This document shows, piece by piece, positions 48,812 through 60,905 of a stretch of DNA of 64,000 nt. The notes under the pieces are model-generated. The model was not told the DNA's origin, searched no databases, and worked only from the letters and a program-made list of their open reading frames with translations. This stretch comes from Theobroma cacao (Eukaryota > Streptophyta > Magnoliopsida > Malvales > Malvaceae). Positions within the stretch are counted from its first letter, which is position 1. Every line of letters starts with the position of its first letter. The stretch covers positions 28,010,061 through 28,074,060 of the forward strand of contig NC_030853.1 in NCBI RefSeq assembly GCF_000208745.1, given 5' to 3'. A program made the position numbers and the translations under genes.

Positions 48812-51800
48812 TCATTTCCAACCGTCAGACCACTCAGCTTCATCTGTAACAGGTTTGGGAACTTCACTTTGAATGGTGTCTTGAACCCATCCACTTTCAC
48901 CATGGGTGTTTTCATCATGGTTCCAGCAATCCTCCTCAATTGAAACTTCATCAACATACACCTGCCTCTCAGGAAGAGCGCAGCCCTGATAAGAATTGTT
49001 ATCTGCACAACGCCATATAAGCCTGCTCCAGTATGGGTCCTGCCATGCATTGAAGATTAAACAGTCAGCTAAACATAAAAAACTGAATTTTTGGGCTGTA
49101 GGTATGATAAAATGCCTATGATGATTCTACAGCAATGACATTATTTGGTTGAACACAGGTAAGTTGAAAAAGAGTAGCAACATTTTTGATAGTAAATGAC
49201 AACCTCAAGTGAAAATTGATACCTTGGAAATTATGTGGGGATTCCCAATAATAACAAGCAAAGATATTGCACGGGTAATGGCCACATTAAACCTTCTTGG
49301 ATTGCTCAAAAATCCCAAACAGTGGGTCCTGTCAAACTCATTGTGTTTGACTGTTGATCGGACAGTAGATATGATAATAACTTTTCTTTCTTGTCCTTGA
49401 AATTGTTCAACGCTTCCAACCTTGATATCAGGCATTTCAAGATTCTCAAGGGCATTCTGTAGTTTGAGGACTTGCTGCCTGTAGGGGGTTATAACACCAA
49501 TATCTTCCTGGCCCAAAATGCCACTTGCTGTCAAACTCTTAACAACCTCTACAACCTTGCTGGCTTCAATCCGATTGAACCATGATGGATTACTTCCTTC
49601 CCTCTCATCAAAGCCTTGGATGCCAAAGAAAAAGACAGGGAACTCCTTATTAGGAAGAAACTTAACTGAATTCAAGAATGAACCTTTGTAATCTTTACAA
49701 GGGATCAATTCACCATTGTAGAAAAGCAATGAAGGGAGATATAGGATCTCTGGGTCGCAACGGTAGTTTCTAACCAATTTTGTTACATAATTTTCATCCC
49801 CTTCAGAATAAAATTCACATTCATATAGCCTTTCTAAGTACGACTTCCCCAGTCCGAGAGTCTCTGCTTCTCTGGAGTATATAACTGGACCTAATTGCAT
49901 TGGGTCTCCAGCAAGCACGACAACTGTGTCTCTTTGGCAAAGGTTGGCTATAGGGACCATGCTTTCTGGCTCTGAAGCTTGACCAGCCTCATCCAAGAAA
50001 ATATGAGAGAAGTGGCCTTTAGGAACACTTTCTGCATAGAGAAGGGAGGAACTCATGTAAGTTGATATGACGATTCTGTAGCAGGTGATAGCATTAAGTG
50101 GAGGACATTTGAAAACAAGCTCATCAAAGAAGCAAAACCGAAGAAAATCAGGCTTGACATCATTGTATGGACGCGTAGCTGCATTAAGTCTGAATATTTC
50201 ATTCTCTTTGAGCTCAACAGACTCTGCATTGAGGAGTTTCTCTAGTATCAAATCTGCAGCACTATTTGAAGGTGCACAGACAAGAATTCGAGAACAATCT
50301 CGAGTTTTGTGGAGCTGGAGGATTGCCTCCACTACTGTCATGGTCTTCCCTGTACCTGGAGGCCCATAAATCACATAAGGGGGTCCTCCTTTGCAGCCAA
50401 GGATCATCTCAATTGAGCACATCTGCTCCTCATTAAGTGTACAAGATATGGGCACCAGAGGAGTGGTTTCAATCAGCCTACTTTCCGGGGACTCAGATGG
50501 AAAAAGGAGATTTAACTCTAAGCCTTCTGCAGCATCAATGGCTTGGTATAACCTCCGCATATTGATTCGGTTATACGTGAACTGTACATTATAAAGATTC
50601 TCATCTACGTGGGACAAGTGAAATTCTGGTGCAAACTTCAAAAACACTTCATCAGCTTCTACCCTATGGATAAAACCCTGCAAATCACCACATTCAGTGA
50701 CAGTGTGAGGTCCAGATGATTCTCCAAAAGAAAAAAAGGCCAGGGAACTTTAAAGACTAAAATGAAATTGAAGGAAAGGGAAAGGGTTAGAGAAATATCA
50801 GAAAATCCATACCACATGCGTAATACACAGACACAGAGATTCACATAATAAGACAACCCAGTTTGTATTAAGAAGTCATGGGTAGATGCATTCCTGTTAA
50901 AACAGATTATGTTGATGAGTGGTATCAGAATTACACGTGTTACAGTGTTATCTATCAAACATGAAGATAGACCTTACTCTTCTGTTTTTAATGATCCTGA
51001 TGCTTGACCTTCAAAGGAGTAAAGTAAGTATCTAAGCATCAAGTCACATATAGACCTAATTGACATGGCAGTACCCAGACATCTAGAATCATTCAAATAT
51101 CACACAAAGAGGCTGGAAGTGCTTCAATGCTAAAAGGAGAAACATATAGTAATTTTTATTTACACCGACCTGATAAACTCTAGCTGTTTCACTTGCATCT
51201 GGACAAGCGAGCTTAGCAAAAATATGATCTCCATGGACAAGGGAAGGCCTTCTTTCAGCAAGCCCTGGGACCTTAAGCGATAAAAACTTTCCATTCTTCC
51301 TCATGTTAATATTCTCCATGTTATAGGCCCTCATGTCTTCCTGAAGCCAACAAAAATAGAAGAATCTCAGCAGAAAATAAACAATAATTTCAAATCACGA
51401 ATATTAATCTTCTTTCTTACTGAAGATTAGAGTTACCTCTAGTTGTAACTCCTCCAAGATTAAAAGATGTTTGAAGAAAGATGCATAATTATCCTTTGTT
51501 AGACCTGCATGAATAACATCAGGAGTCTGCTTACTCTCAACCAGCTCTCTGATATCCTTTGGAATGTCATAGCGGGGAAGCCTGTTTTTAAAACCTCGGT
51601 CCATTACCCTTGCTGGGCGTGATCCAGTAACAAATGCATCCACAGCAAATTGCTTCTTTCTCTGACCTCTAGAATATGGCTTCTTAGATGCCAAAGATTG
51701 TGAGATCTTATCTTCGACCAAGAGAAAGGCCACTCTTTCTAATCTATCACCCCCCACATCAAAATGCACAACTGTAGTGTGCAAGCCAATTTCCTTTGCT

Positions 51801-52213
51801 TTGCAAGACAGCCAAATAGTTAAAGTCTCTCCAGGCTGTATCATCCTGTCCTCTAAATCAAAAAATTCAATGAACCCTTGGCTTGTATTTCCTTCAGAAT
51901 TTGCTGATGGAGGTTTCATCAAAGAAAGAGTGAAGGAATCCTCAGGAGTCGATGCATAAATTTTAGTCCACAAATCCATCGGATCACCACTTGTGTTTCT
52001 GATAGTGATCGAATCAAAAGCAGTTTCTCCCACAAAGACGGATTGAGGCTTCCCATCTATGAAAGAAAATGGTGCAGAAACTACAACAGGACCCTCTTCA
52101 AGTGGATTGTAATTACACACAGAGTTATCGTTCTCATAATCAATGAAATCAATTTCTCCTTTGTCTCCAATGACCGAATATTCATCATCCCACTTGTAAC
52201 CAGTCATTCCCAT
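48812..52213 (-). CDS. SDE3: SDE3-type RNA helicase (MOV10 family, superfamily 1)
   Basis: Four coding exons, 52213-51437, 51340-51170, 50677-49223 and 49039-48812, encode 876 residues. SDE3 is an ATP-dependent RNA helicase of the UPF1-like SF1 group. It supports RNA silencing with RDR6 and AGO proteins and limits viruses and transposons. Residues 1-260 form the N-terminal MOV10-type region (opening [15 protein letters not shown]). Helicase motifs: Walker A GPPGTGKT at 421-428, DEAG box at 545-548, GDPMQLGP at 573-580, FQGQE at 742-746, and [10 protein letters not shown] at 777-786. All catalytic motifs are intact. The C-terminus ends with a single EWSDGW motif, whereas I recall several in the Arabidopsis protein. 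An acceptor-like CAAATCAG just before the start suggests a leader intron. The gene is not part of the Arabidopsis block shared by its neighbours. Confidence 0.95.
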
Positions 52214-52810
52214 CACCAACCGGAAACTGATTTGAAATCAAATTCAGAATATACAATCGTTAGCCACTTACAAAAGCAGGCGTATACATTTAAAACAAAG
52301 TACATTACAACTGCAAAGAATGAAAATCCATTTTCAGCATCATCAGCAATGACAATCATGTACACTTCAGGATTGAAGCAAAAGCAAGGCCTTAAAGTTG
52401 AAGTTTTTATAAGCATAAACCTTTTTTTTAAGAGCAATAACCAATAAACAAATTAACAGGACAATGGCAAAGCGGAAAGACAAACAAGTTTAAACATTTC
52501 CATTATCATCAGAAAACAAAAAATCCCAAAAAAAAAAACAGCCACGAAGTTAAGAGTTTTTCAATCACCAGAGTTCTTTATGAGCAGCAACGAGGTAACC
52601 CAAAAAAACAGGATAACGACAATTAGCAAGAAGACGGAATATCAAAGCAGAAATATAATCAAGTTCAAGGATTTCCGTTATCTATCAGAAAACAAAAACC
52701 CAACTTTTTCAAATATATAATTCAATATGTACGAAGTACGTGAGCATGAGTCAGTGTATAAAACAATGAGGAAAGAAAGCTTGTGCTGAGAGAAAAAAAG
52801 AAAAAAAAAA

Positions 52811-52866
52811 CCCACCCTGAGATTTGAAAAAAAAAGAACCCACCCTGAGATTTGAAAAAAAAAAAC
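52811..52866. repeat. tandem duplication, 28-bp unit, two copies
   Basis: CCCACCCTGAGATTTG followed by an A-run occurs at 52811-52826 and again at 52839-52854, a period of 28 bases. It falls in the probable leader or first intron of SDE3. Confidence 0.9.
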
Positions 52867-53924
52867 CACTTCAGCAGAAAGCAAAGCAACAAATATACTG
52901 TGAAAGAAACGGCAACAAAAGATAAAGTGGTCAATGCAGATAAAGATAATGCCGGGTATTGAGGGACTCTTGGGCTGTTGGAAACATAAAAAACCTTGGA
53001 TTTAGCGGCATTGTATAATTTTTTTTTAAACAAAATCGAAAGAAAGAGAAATCATTTACACTACTGTTTGGTGGGAAAGAAAATAGAGGGAATGGAAAGA
53101 AATATAAGGAAACGAAATGAGTGAGAAGAAAAAGAAGATAACGACACATCAACCAGAAGGTTTGACCCTGCAAACTGCGAATACGTATATGCTCTTTTTC
53201 TTGACAAAAGGGTATATGGTATGAAAGGCCAAAGTGGCAGAGAAAAAGCCATTCCAGTTTTGGTCCAAGCATGAGAAGGAGATTGACGTGGCTGAATCCC
53301 CTTGGTTTGTTTGATTCTTTGGGCCAATTGTTTTTACTATGTGGAAGGATCCAATGAATTTGGATTTCGAGGGGAGGACTCCAGTCAAGTGGGGCCTATA
53401 TGATCTGTTCTTGCACTCTGCCTTTCTGAATTGCAAATGCAGCAAGAAGCGTGAAATTACTACCATGTTTTCCTTTTCCTTTCTTTTTGAATTTGTTCAT
53501 GTAAAGAAATATCAGACCTTGTCTGAAAATTAAGTAGTAGCCTTTTTGGCCCTGATTCAAACGTAACGTCACAAAGATGTGGGAAACGGCCAACGGGGAT
53601 GATGCCCATGATTCTCAAATCAGGAGCTTGAAACACTCGAGCGGTAAAACCAGCCATACTTGACAATCAGTAGAAACAGCTAAACTAGAATTTCAGGTAT
53701 CTCTAGAAGCAGATCCTGACAAGAATCAGCTCCATGAGACCTCTCAAATTCATTCAACTCATTTATTTTCCTAAAATAGCAATTGATCTGCTGTAGCTTT
53801 CTTGCTCATGTATAACCTTTTGGCAATATTATCACATGCCAAACTTCACCTTTCATGTTCTCTCTTTTTCTTTCCTTGGCTCTCATAAAAACCAATATTA
53901 TTGGCTAACTCAAATACGTGTGTG

Positions 53925-53966
53925 AGTGTGTGTGCGTGTGAGAGAGAGAGAGAGAGAGATAGAGAT
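53925..53966. repeat. compound GT/GA microsatellite
   Basis: An imperfect GT run is followed directly by a (GA)n run of about 20 bases. Confidence 0.9.
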
Positions 53967-55224
53967 ATCAAGCAGTTAAGAGCAGAAGTTGGGAGCTTAT
54001 GTTATGGCAATATGACATGTACCATCGCCTCTTTGCCAGCACTTTTCTATTTTGCAATATGACATCCACTCTACGTCAGTGCTGAACAGGTTTTCTAGTT
54101 CAGGCTGGGAGATGATGATGTAGAGCTTCCCCTACGCAGCTCCCCCTCTGCGTAGTTATTACCCTACTAGATTTTGTTTTTGGCTCTTAGATTCTTTACT
54201 AGGAATATACAATTAAAGAGAAATGACAAAGTATGCAAAAATTTGTAATTTTAAAACTATTCGAATAAAAACGAAAAATGAATGTTTGACAACTTTCATG
54301 CTAAAAATGTCGAGGCAACATAGCATTATTCGTTATAGTTTGGTATTCCGGTTACATTGAATACCTTATTTAAGAAAAAGAAATGTTCCTCCTCTTTTGG
54401 TATTTGGAGAATGGTTAATAAATGAATGAATGAAGCACTAGTTGACGGAACGTTGACAGGTTTCGTATGTTTGTTGAAGGATCAAATTCTTGCCTGAGTT
54501 AAATTCTCTAAACAAGAGAATTATTTATATCGTTGGCCTAACCAGAATGTTTAACCTGACAATCCTGTTGGCATTCTCGCTTCACTCTCATGGTATTAAC
54601 TACGCATTTACATCGTCCACACTGGGTCGACCTCAAACATGAGATGTACCGATTGTAGCTTTAAACAAAAGAAATAAACTATAAACTTGTATTCCTACCA
54701 CATCTGGGTACCATTGCTAGAAAAAACAGAACAGGGAAGTTTGGACCGGAATCCTCTCCCATGAATTTGATACTGTTGATTTGTTCAATCCCTTTTTTTT
54801 TTAATCTACCATTTATTTGCCTTTTCACACATCTACTTGTGAACTTTGGTAAGACAGACTAAACTTTAGAGGAAAACTGGAGACGAGCCAAGACTCAAAA
54901 AAGCTCATATGCTTTCAACTTCTCTTCTCTAGTGGAACACATCTTCCTGCATTAAGATGCTAAAATGCCTAATTCAGAGCTCTTTAGTTAAATTTCAGTA
55001 AAATAACTCCCACGATACAAGATTTGCCCATAAATGGTTTCCACTTCAAAATAAAATATCATCACATTTTCCAAACTTTTGCACTTCAGAACGTCATCGA
55101 TTCAAGCAACAGAGGGTGGATAACTAGTTTTTGATACTAAGTTTTCGCTGCTCAAACGTATTGTTTCCTATCAGTACATGCAAATTGAACACCCAGAATG
55201 GAAGAGAAAATCCAGGATAAATAG

Positions 55225-57924
55225 TCAGGCTGAAGCAACTTCAGCATCCTTGACAGATTCACGCCAGGCATACTCCCTAGCTCCATCTTTGTCGACAATC
55301 TTGATAACAAAGTTTGGTGGTGCCACAACCAGTCTTGATCTGATCTCCATTATGCATTTATCAACTAAATCAATGGCTTCTTCCACTGTCATGCCACTGT
55401 GGTAGTGCCTGTCCATCATAGCGAGAGAAAAATAGGATCCATAACCAAATGCTCCCTTATCAACCTTGTGAAGTGTAGCAATGTAGTCGATATAGTACAA
55501 AGATGGGCCTGTCTCTTTGTCATAGCCAGCAAGAAGGATGTTCACAAAGTATGGATTCTGGAAAGACCAAATCAGTTATCGTTAACAACAGAAGTAATAA
55601 GAACAAGCAGGTGAGCAGGAGAAGAAATTCGGCATTGCTATGGCACACAACAGAATTAAAAAGTGTGTGTCCCATGCATGAATGGATATATATCTTAGGT
55701 GCATTCAAAGGTACTTATAAAAGCAACAAGAATACATATACCTAGAGCAAATGCCAACTGCTTAAAACTGCAGATCAAATTTTGAATCATGTCTTATTGG
55801 ATAAATTTATTGTTGTAAAAGCAGATGACTTATCTAGAGCAAGGCTCAAGAGCAAATACTTTTGCATTACCTTTTCTTCATTAATTAGTCAGTTCATTTT
55901 GGTTGTTCAAAGGCCAGAAAATTAACCTCACTGCTAAGAGTAAGAGGTATATAGAGACAACTGAAGAAAGAACTCTCTTCATTGCAAGATTCAAGGACGA
56001 CAAAGACCAATAAGGAACTGAACACCAGCACGAAGCAGCTGATCAGATATAAAAGTAATTCAGACATGAAAAGGTTTTTTTTTTTTTTCTCTTTTTTGGC
56101 TCAAAGACATGCAAAAGAATTACATAGGCTCAGCGTCATCATGCTAGCTGAAAAGGCAATGAAATATTTTCATGTAACCTGAAAAACCTTAACCCTTTTC
56201 TAACATGATCTTCCAAACCAAAAAAAACAAGGATTAATGCCACAAAGCTTGACAAGATGTTCCATCAGAAACCACATCCTATTTAAATTGAAGTGAGGCA
56301 CCAGCGGGTCATGGATTCATGCCATACAAGTATCAACTCTACTTTCAATCTTAAATTAAGTTTATACAGTATTATAACTTTCTAGTTCTAAAGATTCTAG
56401 CATAAACAAGCGCAGGTGATTGTCTTGCAGAACACTGAAGAAATAATTGCCTAGCCTTGTTTAGTACATGTCCTTGATGCAAATGTTCTGATTACCAAGC
56501 TCGAAAACCACATCAATCATAGATAATACCAGGTTTAATTGTATTTTGTTTTTTGCACTGACAAATAAATATCTTTACAAAAATCTCATTCAAGAACATA
56601 TAAAAATGGGAAACCACACCATTTTTACATGCTTCTAATATGTCACATAAAATCCCAAAAATGTACAGCTCAATGGACAAACAAAACTTGGGAATTAAAA
56701 TGAAGAGGATAGCCACTCCAGTGATTCAGCATCCAACAACTTTAAGCATCATAAAAAAATACAGTGCTCAACATTAAATGTTTAGTTAAGCAGAGAAAAT
56801 GGTTTCCCAGCAAGTTCAGAACTTCCTATTGTTTAGCTAAGCACTTGATTCAACTCAACTGGTCCCGCAAAGTAGTTACTATTACCCAGGAACCTCCTCA
56901 AAATGGGCTATAGTTTTATAACATATGCAGCTTTAAATAAAAGCACGATAAGAGTTTGCCTCTTTCCACGTAAGACTTTCAGCTTGATCATCATAGTTTA
57001 GCACTCATTAACAATGCTATCTCTAGTACAATGGATTATGCAGTAAACGGAGCAAAGTGATTGCCACAAATTCTGGTAAAAAAGGGGATAAAATCATAAT
57101 AGACTACACCCACCCTTGAATACTTAAGAGCCTGGTAAAGTTTTACTCTAATCAAACCCACCAAACCATTTTGACATTGTTCTAGAAAAATGGTTTCAGG
57201 ACAAGTTATCAATGTCACAGGCTGAACAGTTCTTCAAATATACATGACCGTGTGAGACATCAAGCAAAGCTAAAAAGTTTATAGCTAATATCGACTCCAA
57301 CACAAAATGTCAACCTTTAACCAGTGTCAACTCTAAAATAACACTCTTGTTCCACATGGATTTATCTTCCTCTTTGCCGCTAAAAGTTTAACAAGTAAAT
57401 TGAAATTGAAAAGCTTTATAGAAATTCCACAAATTTTCAACTTAACAAATATTAAGGGAAATGTAAAAGTATTTATAATTTCAAAACTAATAAAAACCTA
57501 ATTAACAGTCAAACCCTAAATTGAAACTGTATAAAAAGAATAAACTTTATACCTTCCTTAAGGCAGTGGCAAGCTCACCGCGAGTGAAATTGGCGGCGGC
57601 CGCAGTTGTCAAGGGAATACCGTTTCGAAACTGGTACAAAGCCACGTTTTTCTGTATATACTCCGTGAATTGCACTCTGATGAATTTTTTTTTAATTTTA
57701 TTAGAACGTGAAAATAAGGAAATGTATTCATAGATTATACGGAGATTCAAAAAAGATAGGGGGAACCTGTCGCCGGATTCACCGCTAGCGGCGATGAGTT
57801 TGTGAGAATCGAGGATCATGATCTTGTCTTCGTTGGATTTGTGAACGAGGATGCTGTGAACCGCCGACGTGTCTGCCGCTACTATGGCGAAGCCGTTGCC
57901 TACTAGACCGAACACGCACTCCAT
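55225..57924 (-). CDS. PBD1: 20S proteasome beta subunit PBD (beta type-2)
   Basis: Three exons, 57924-57767, 57676-57553 and 55557-55225, encode 204 residues, the same length as I recall for Arabidopsis PBD1 (At3g22630). The protein is a structural subunit of the beta ring of the 20S proteasome core, in cytosol and nucleus. It starts MECVFGLVGNGFAIVAADTSA with no propeptide or N-terminal catalytic Thr, so it is one of the inactive beta subunits. Typical blocks are SGESGDRVQFTEYIQ across intron 1, GYDKETGPSLYYIDYIA, and FGYGSYFSLAMMDRHY. The second intron is about 2 kb, longer than the rest of the gene, with no visible nested gene. Transcribed divergently from the Ole e 6-like gene, with starts about 335 bases apart. 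Confidence 0.96.
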
Positions 57925-58259
57925 TCCTATCTTGATCTGCTTCTGCTTTGATTTTTGATGTTTTTCCTTTTGTTTTCTTTTATTTTCTCTGTTCTCTGTA
58001 TCTAAGTAGCAGCTGTCTTGGGGAAGAAGTTGTTCTCAAGTAGAAATATGAGGAATTTCGGTAAAAGAGTGAGGGCTATTTGGTCATTGAAAGAATTTTT
58101 GGGCTTTTTAGCTTGCATAATGGGCCGCACCACCATGGGTCATTTATAAGACCGTGGCCGGCCCAATATGACCCATCGAAAGCTGTTAAGGGCCTAACAA
58201 TGCCCCTTTCTCCGTTAAAAAAGAAGGTTACTTCGACCAAAAAATTCTCCTGTTTGACA
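57925..58259. promoter_or_regulatory. divergent promoter region with site II motifs
   Basis: The start codons of the proteasome gene (-) and the Ole e 6-like gene (+) are 335 bases apart. Three site II-type motifs are visible: TGGGCT at 58100-58105, TGGGCC at 58121-58126, and GGCCCA (the complement) at 58160-58165. Site II motifs bind TCP factors and are common in promoters of proteasome and ribosome genes. No TATA box is apparent for the proteasome gene. Confidence 0.5.
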
Positions 58260-58572
58260 ATGGCGAACAAAGTAGCTGCATTGTTGGTCATGTGCCTTGT
58301 TCTTGTTGCCGCCGTCCGGTTCCCTACTGCCACAGCCCAGGACGCATTTTCCACGACTGCGAAAAGGAATGCCAAGCTGGTGGAGGAAGCAGTACCTTCT
58401 GCGAGATGAAGTGTGACACCGATTGCTTCGACAAGAGTGTTGCAGGTAATTTAAATTTCACCTTCTTTTTATATGCTTTAACATAAGTTCCTTCACATTT
58501 GCTTATATCTATTACTAATCCTTGAATGAATCTGTATTTGTTGCAGAAAAACTTTACAATCTCTACGGTTGA
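58260..58572 (+). pseudogene. Ole e 6-like small cysteine-rich protein, frameshifted
   Basis: Two exons, 58260-58445 and 58547-58572. The first 30 codons encode a clear signal peptide (MANKVAALLVMCLVLVAAV...TATAQDA). The mature part, with the FCEMKCDTDC signature of the pollen allergen Ole e 6 family, is in another frame: the two parts meet at the T-run 58347-58350, where one extra base would be needed. Read as is, the signal-peptide frame stops near 58409. The splice junction and exon 2 (ending EKLYNLYG) fit the Cys-rich frame. Because the break is at a homopolymer and everything else is intact, a sequencing error is as likely as a real pseudogene. Role of the family is unknown; it is named from a pollen protein. 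Confidence 0.75.
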
Positions 58573-59092
58573 ACAAGGCATACTTGGTGGATATGGCTGG
58601 CGCTCTCCCTGTAAAGAGAGCACCTGCAGCAGCAACAATGATGGAAGATTCGTATAAATCATCTTTTTATTATACGTAATGACCTCCCTATATACCAAGT
58701 GATCTTCTTCCTTCAATCCTTTTCCACCTCATTGTACTCTTGATTTCTGAAAGGAGTTAAAAGTACATATTCATACATTTGTGTTTACATTCGAGAAAAA
58801 AAGAGTAACATTAGGAACTAAAGCATCAGGGAATTTCCCAAACTTAAACTATCTAAATAAGATTCAAAGTTTGTCTCCCTAAACTTAAAATCAACAAAGG
58901 GAAAAAAAAATTAGCTAGAGTTACATACTCGTACATTTATTTCAATATTGCAGAAGTATATATTATACTTGGAAACAGTCCATTCTGATAAAGGTTTAAC
59001 CTGGTGACCACTCAAATTAATGCCATGAATACAAACAATTGTTTTGCCGCGAACAGAGTTGTACGCTTTCCTCAGGGAGAGAAAAACGAATG
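58573..59092. other. spacer after the Ole e 6-like gene
   Basis: AT-rich spacer, probably including the 3' end of the Ole e 6-like gene. The minus-strand frame through 58911-59195 is a shadow of the decayed peptide gene and has no motif of its own. Confidence 0.5.
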
Positions 59093-59165
59093 CTATGCGA
59101 TACACATGCCCTTCATAGCTAGGTCGCAGTCTGCATTTACCCTTGGTGTCATACCCTTTGTCTGC
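59093..59165 (-). pseudogene. decayed copy of the neighbouring defensin-like gene
   Basis: After a splice-site-like CTATGTGCAG the minus strand reads MTPRVNADCDLAMKGMC, closely matching MVPKVNGDCQLAVRGGGC at the start of exon 2 of the intact gene at 59772-60198, including the same acceptor context (TATGTGCAG). It meets a TAG stop at 59093-59095 and the later cysteines are not recovered in any one frame. No matching signal-peptide exon was found upstream. It is a broken tandem duplicate. Confidence 0.65.
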
Positions 59166-59771
59166 ACATAGCAGAAGCAATAATAACGCTAACAAACTAG
59201 AATTTCAGCTGGTGAAAATGTAAAACAATAAATCCAGGAGGTCCGACTCTGCTTATTATTAGAAATTTTTCTAACCAAATAAAGTTACTGCTGAAAAAAA
59301 TGGAATGTTAGAAGTATAAAGAGAAAAATGAAGAATAAGAAATTGGCCATCTACAGCTGCAAGAAAGAATTTGGGGAGCTGTTGGAAGGAGCATGTTTCA
59401 AAGAAATCCTTGCAGCTTGTCTTGAATATCATTGTTCTGATAATTAAATTTGATAAGGAGTAAGGTTGTCAGAGGTTGAAACTTAACATGGTAGTTAAAA
59501 CGAAAATGAAGTATTGACAATGTTGGTATAGATTATGAGTAAAAAAGTACAGTAATAATGATATTTTTTAAGATAGATTCATCTGGAAAGTATTACCCAT
59601 TGAACCCTTTCTACCAAACAAACTGAATAGTCATTAATGGCATTAATTTGACAGGTGTCAGTGCCCTAAAACAACTAGTCTCCAACTCAAGAAACAATTG
59701 GCACCCTTGGGAACGCATGGAGATTAAACAAATTATATAAATTTTTATTAATATTGTTGCAATCATAGGTT
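59166..59771. other. spacer between the two peptide genes
   Basis: About 0.6 kb of AT-rich sequence, with the 3' end of the intact defensin-like gene on the right. No gene visible. Confidence 0.5.
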
Positions 59772-60198
59772 TTACACAAGAGTCATAGTCCTATTAAGAG
59801 GAGGACGACCAGGACATTGGGGTGGAGGTGGTGGGTTACAAGGGGCACCATGGGAGAGATAACAGACGCATTCGTCAAAGGGAATCCCTCCACCAGCAGG
59901 CCGGCAGAAGGCGGTGATCTGGCCGATGCCACGGTAGCAGGGACGGCATGTTTCAAGGCACTTATCCTTGTCAGGACAACCACCACCCCTTACAGCTAGT
60001 TGACAGTCTCCATTCACCTTTGGAACCATGTTTTTGACTGCACATAACAACAACCAAAAAGAACAACATCAACAAGGAGTAAAAAACAAAGTTGAATGCT
60101 TAGTTTTCACTGCTTTTTTTTTTTTTTTTTGTATACAAACCTGAAATGAAAATAAGGAGTACCAGAAGGAAGTGCAAGGAAGCAGAGGGTCTGGCCAT
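59772..60198 (-). CDS. secreted cysteine-rich (defensin-like) peptide
   Basis: Two exons, 60198-60141 and 60037-59772, encode 107 residues. Exon 1 is the signal peptide (MARPSASLHFLLVLLIFIS), with the intron just after it, the classic layout of defensin-like genes. The mature peptide has ten Cys (GDC, GGC, DKC, ETC, RPC, AFC, DECVC, APC, PQC), including a CxC pair, and a Pro-rich segment PPPPPQCPGRPP near the end. It would be exported to the apoplast. I cannot assign it to a named defensin subgroup, and a role in defence or reproduction is only an inference from its type. A decayed copy lies at 59093-59165. Confidence 0.82.
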
Positions 60199-60273
60199 GC
60201 TCCTTTTTTTTTAACAAACTGTTAAAAGAGAAAGAGAAGTTAATATGAAATAGGCTTTTACTTTGGTGCATTT

Positions 60274-60281
60274 ATTTATAG
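60274..60281 (-). promoter_or_regulatory. TATA box of the cysteine-rich peptide gene
   Basis: TATAAATA on the minus strand, about 76 bases before the start codon. Confidence 0.65.
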
Positions 60282-60905
60282 GCGGAGAGTTTTGGTCTTT
60301 GGCTCAAGAAATTGTCCAGGTTTGGAAAGGCCATTAATACAGCAATATTCTTTTATGGGCCCTTATATCTGTAGAATCTCTTAGCATTAAAGTCCTGCAG
60401 AGGATACATTTAAATACACAACTTTTGATTCTTTACAATTGAAAGGGCATTTTCATTTAATAATTGATTAACTTTCTCATCCAAATGAAATGATTTGCGT
60501 CTAATAGGCCTTTCATCTATTGAATTGCTGATGTAGTTGTTCATGCATTATGTATGACATCTTTGTTCAAGTGAACAAAGAAAAAGGAAATTCTAATTCA
60601 TAAAGAAAGGATTACAAAAATTAAGCAATCTAAACGGGTACTTTGGCTAAACATTGTGACACTAGCCATCGAACGTTGGACAAAAGATGTTTTATAATTG
60701 GAGAACTTGTATTAGGAAAACGGAGATTCCCTGGTCTTTTATTCATTAACTTAGAAAGATAACAACTCTCATTACATTGAAAGTTTACTAGTTCAAAAAC
60801 AAGGTTAGAACAAGACAAAAGCAAACTCTCTCCTCTTTACATAGGCCAACTTATTTATTGCATTACATGCCTCTGCATGTCTGATACAAAAGTGGAAGCA
60901 GCTGC
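60282..60905. other. spacer between peptide gene and vicilin
   Basis: No gene. Near the right end, AATAAA on the minus strand (60854-60859), about 47 bases after the vicilin stop, is its likely polyadenylation signal. Confidence 0.55.

Larger units (their letters stand above)
52214..55224. other. SDE3 upstream region and spacer
   Basis: About 3 kb. The right part of SDE3's leader and promoter probably lie at 52214-53350. A tandem duplication sits at about 52811-52866. The rest, to the proteasome gene's 3' end, shows a GT/GA microsatellite and no gene I can support; open frames of about 60-110 codons near 53 kb have no motif. Confidence 0.5.
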
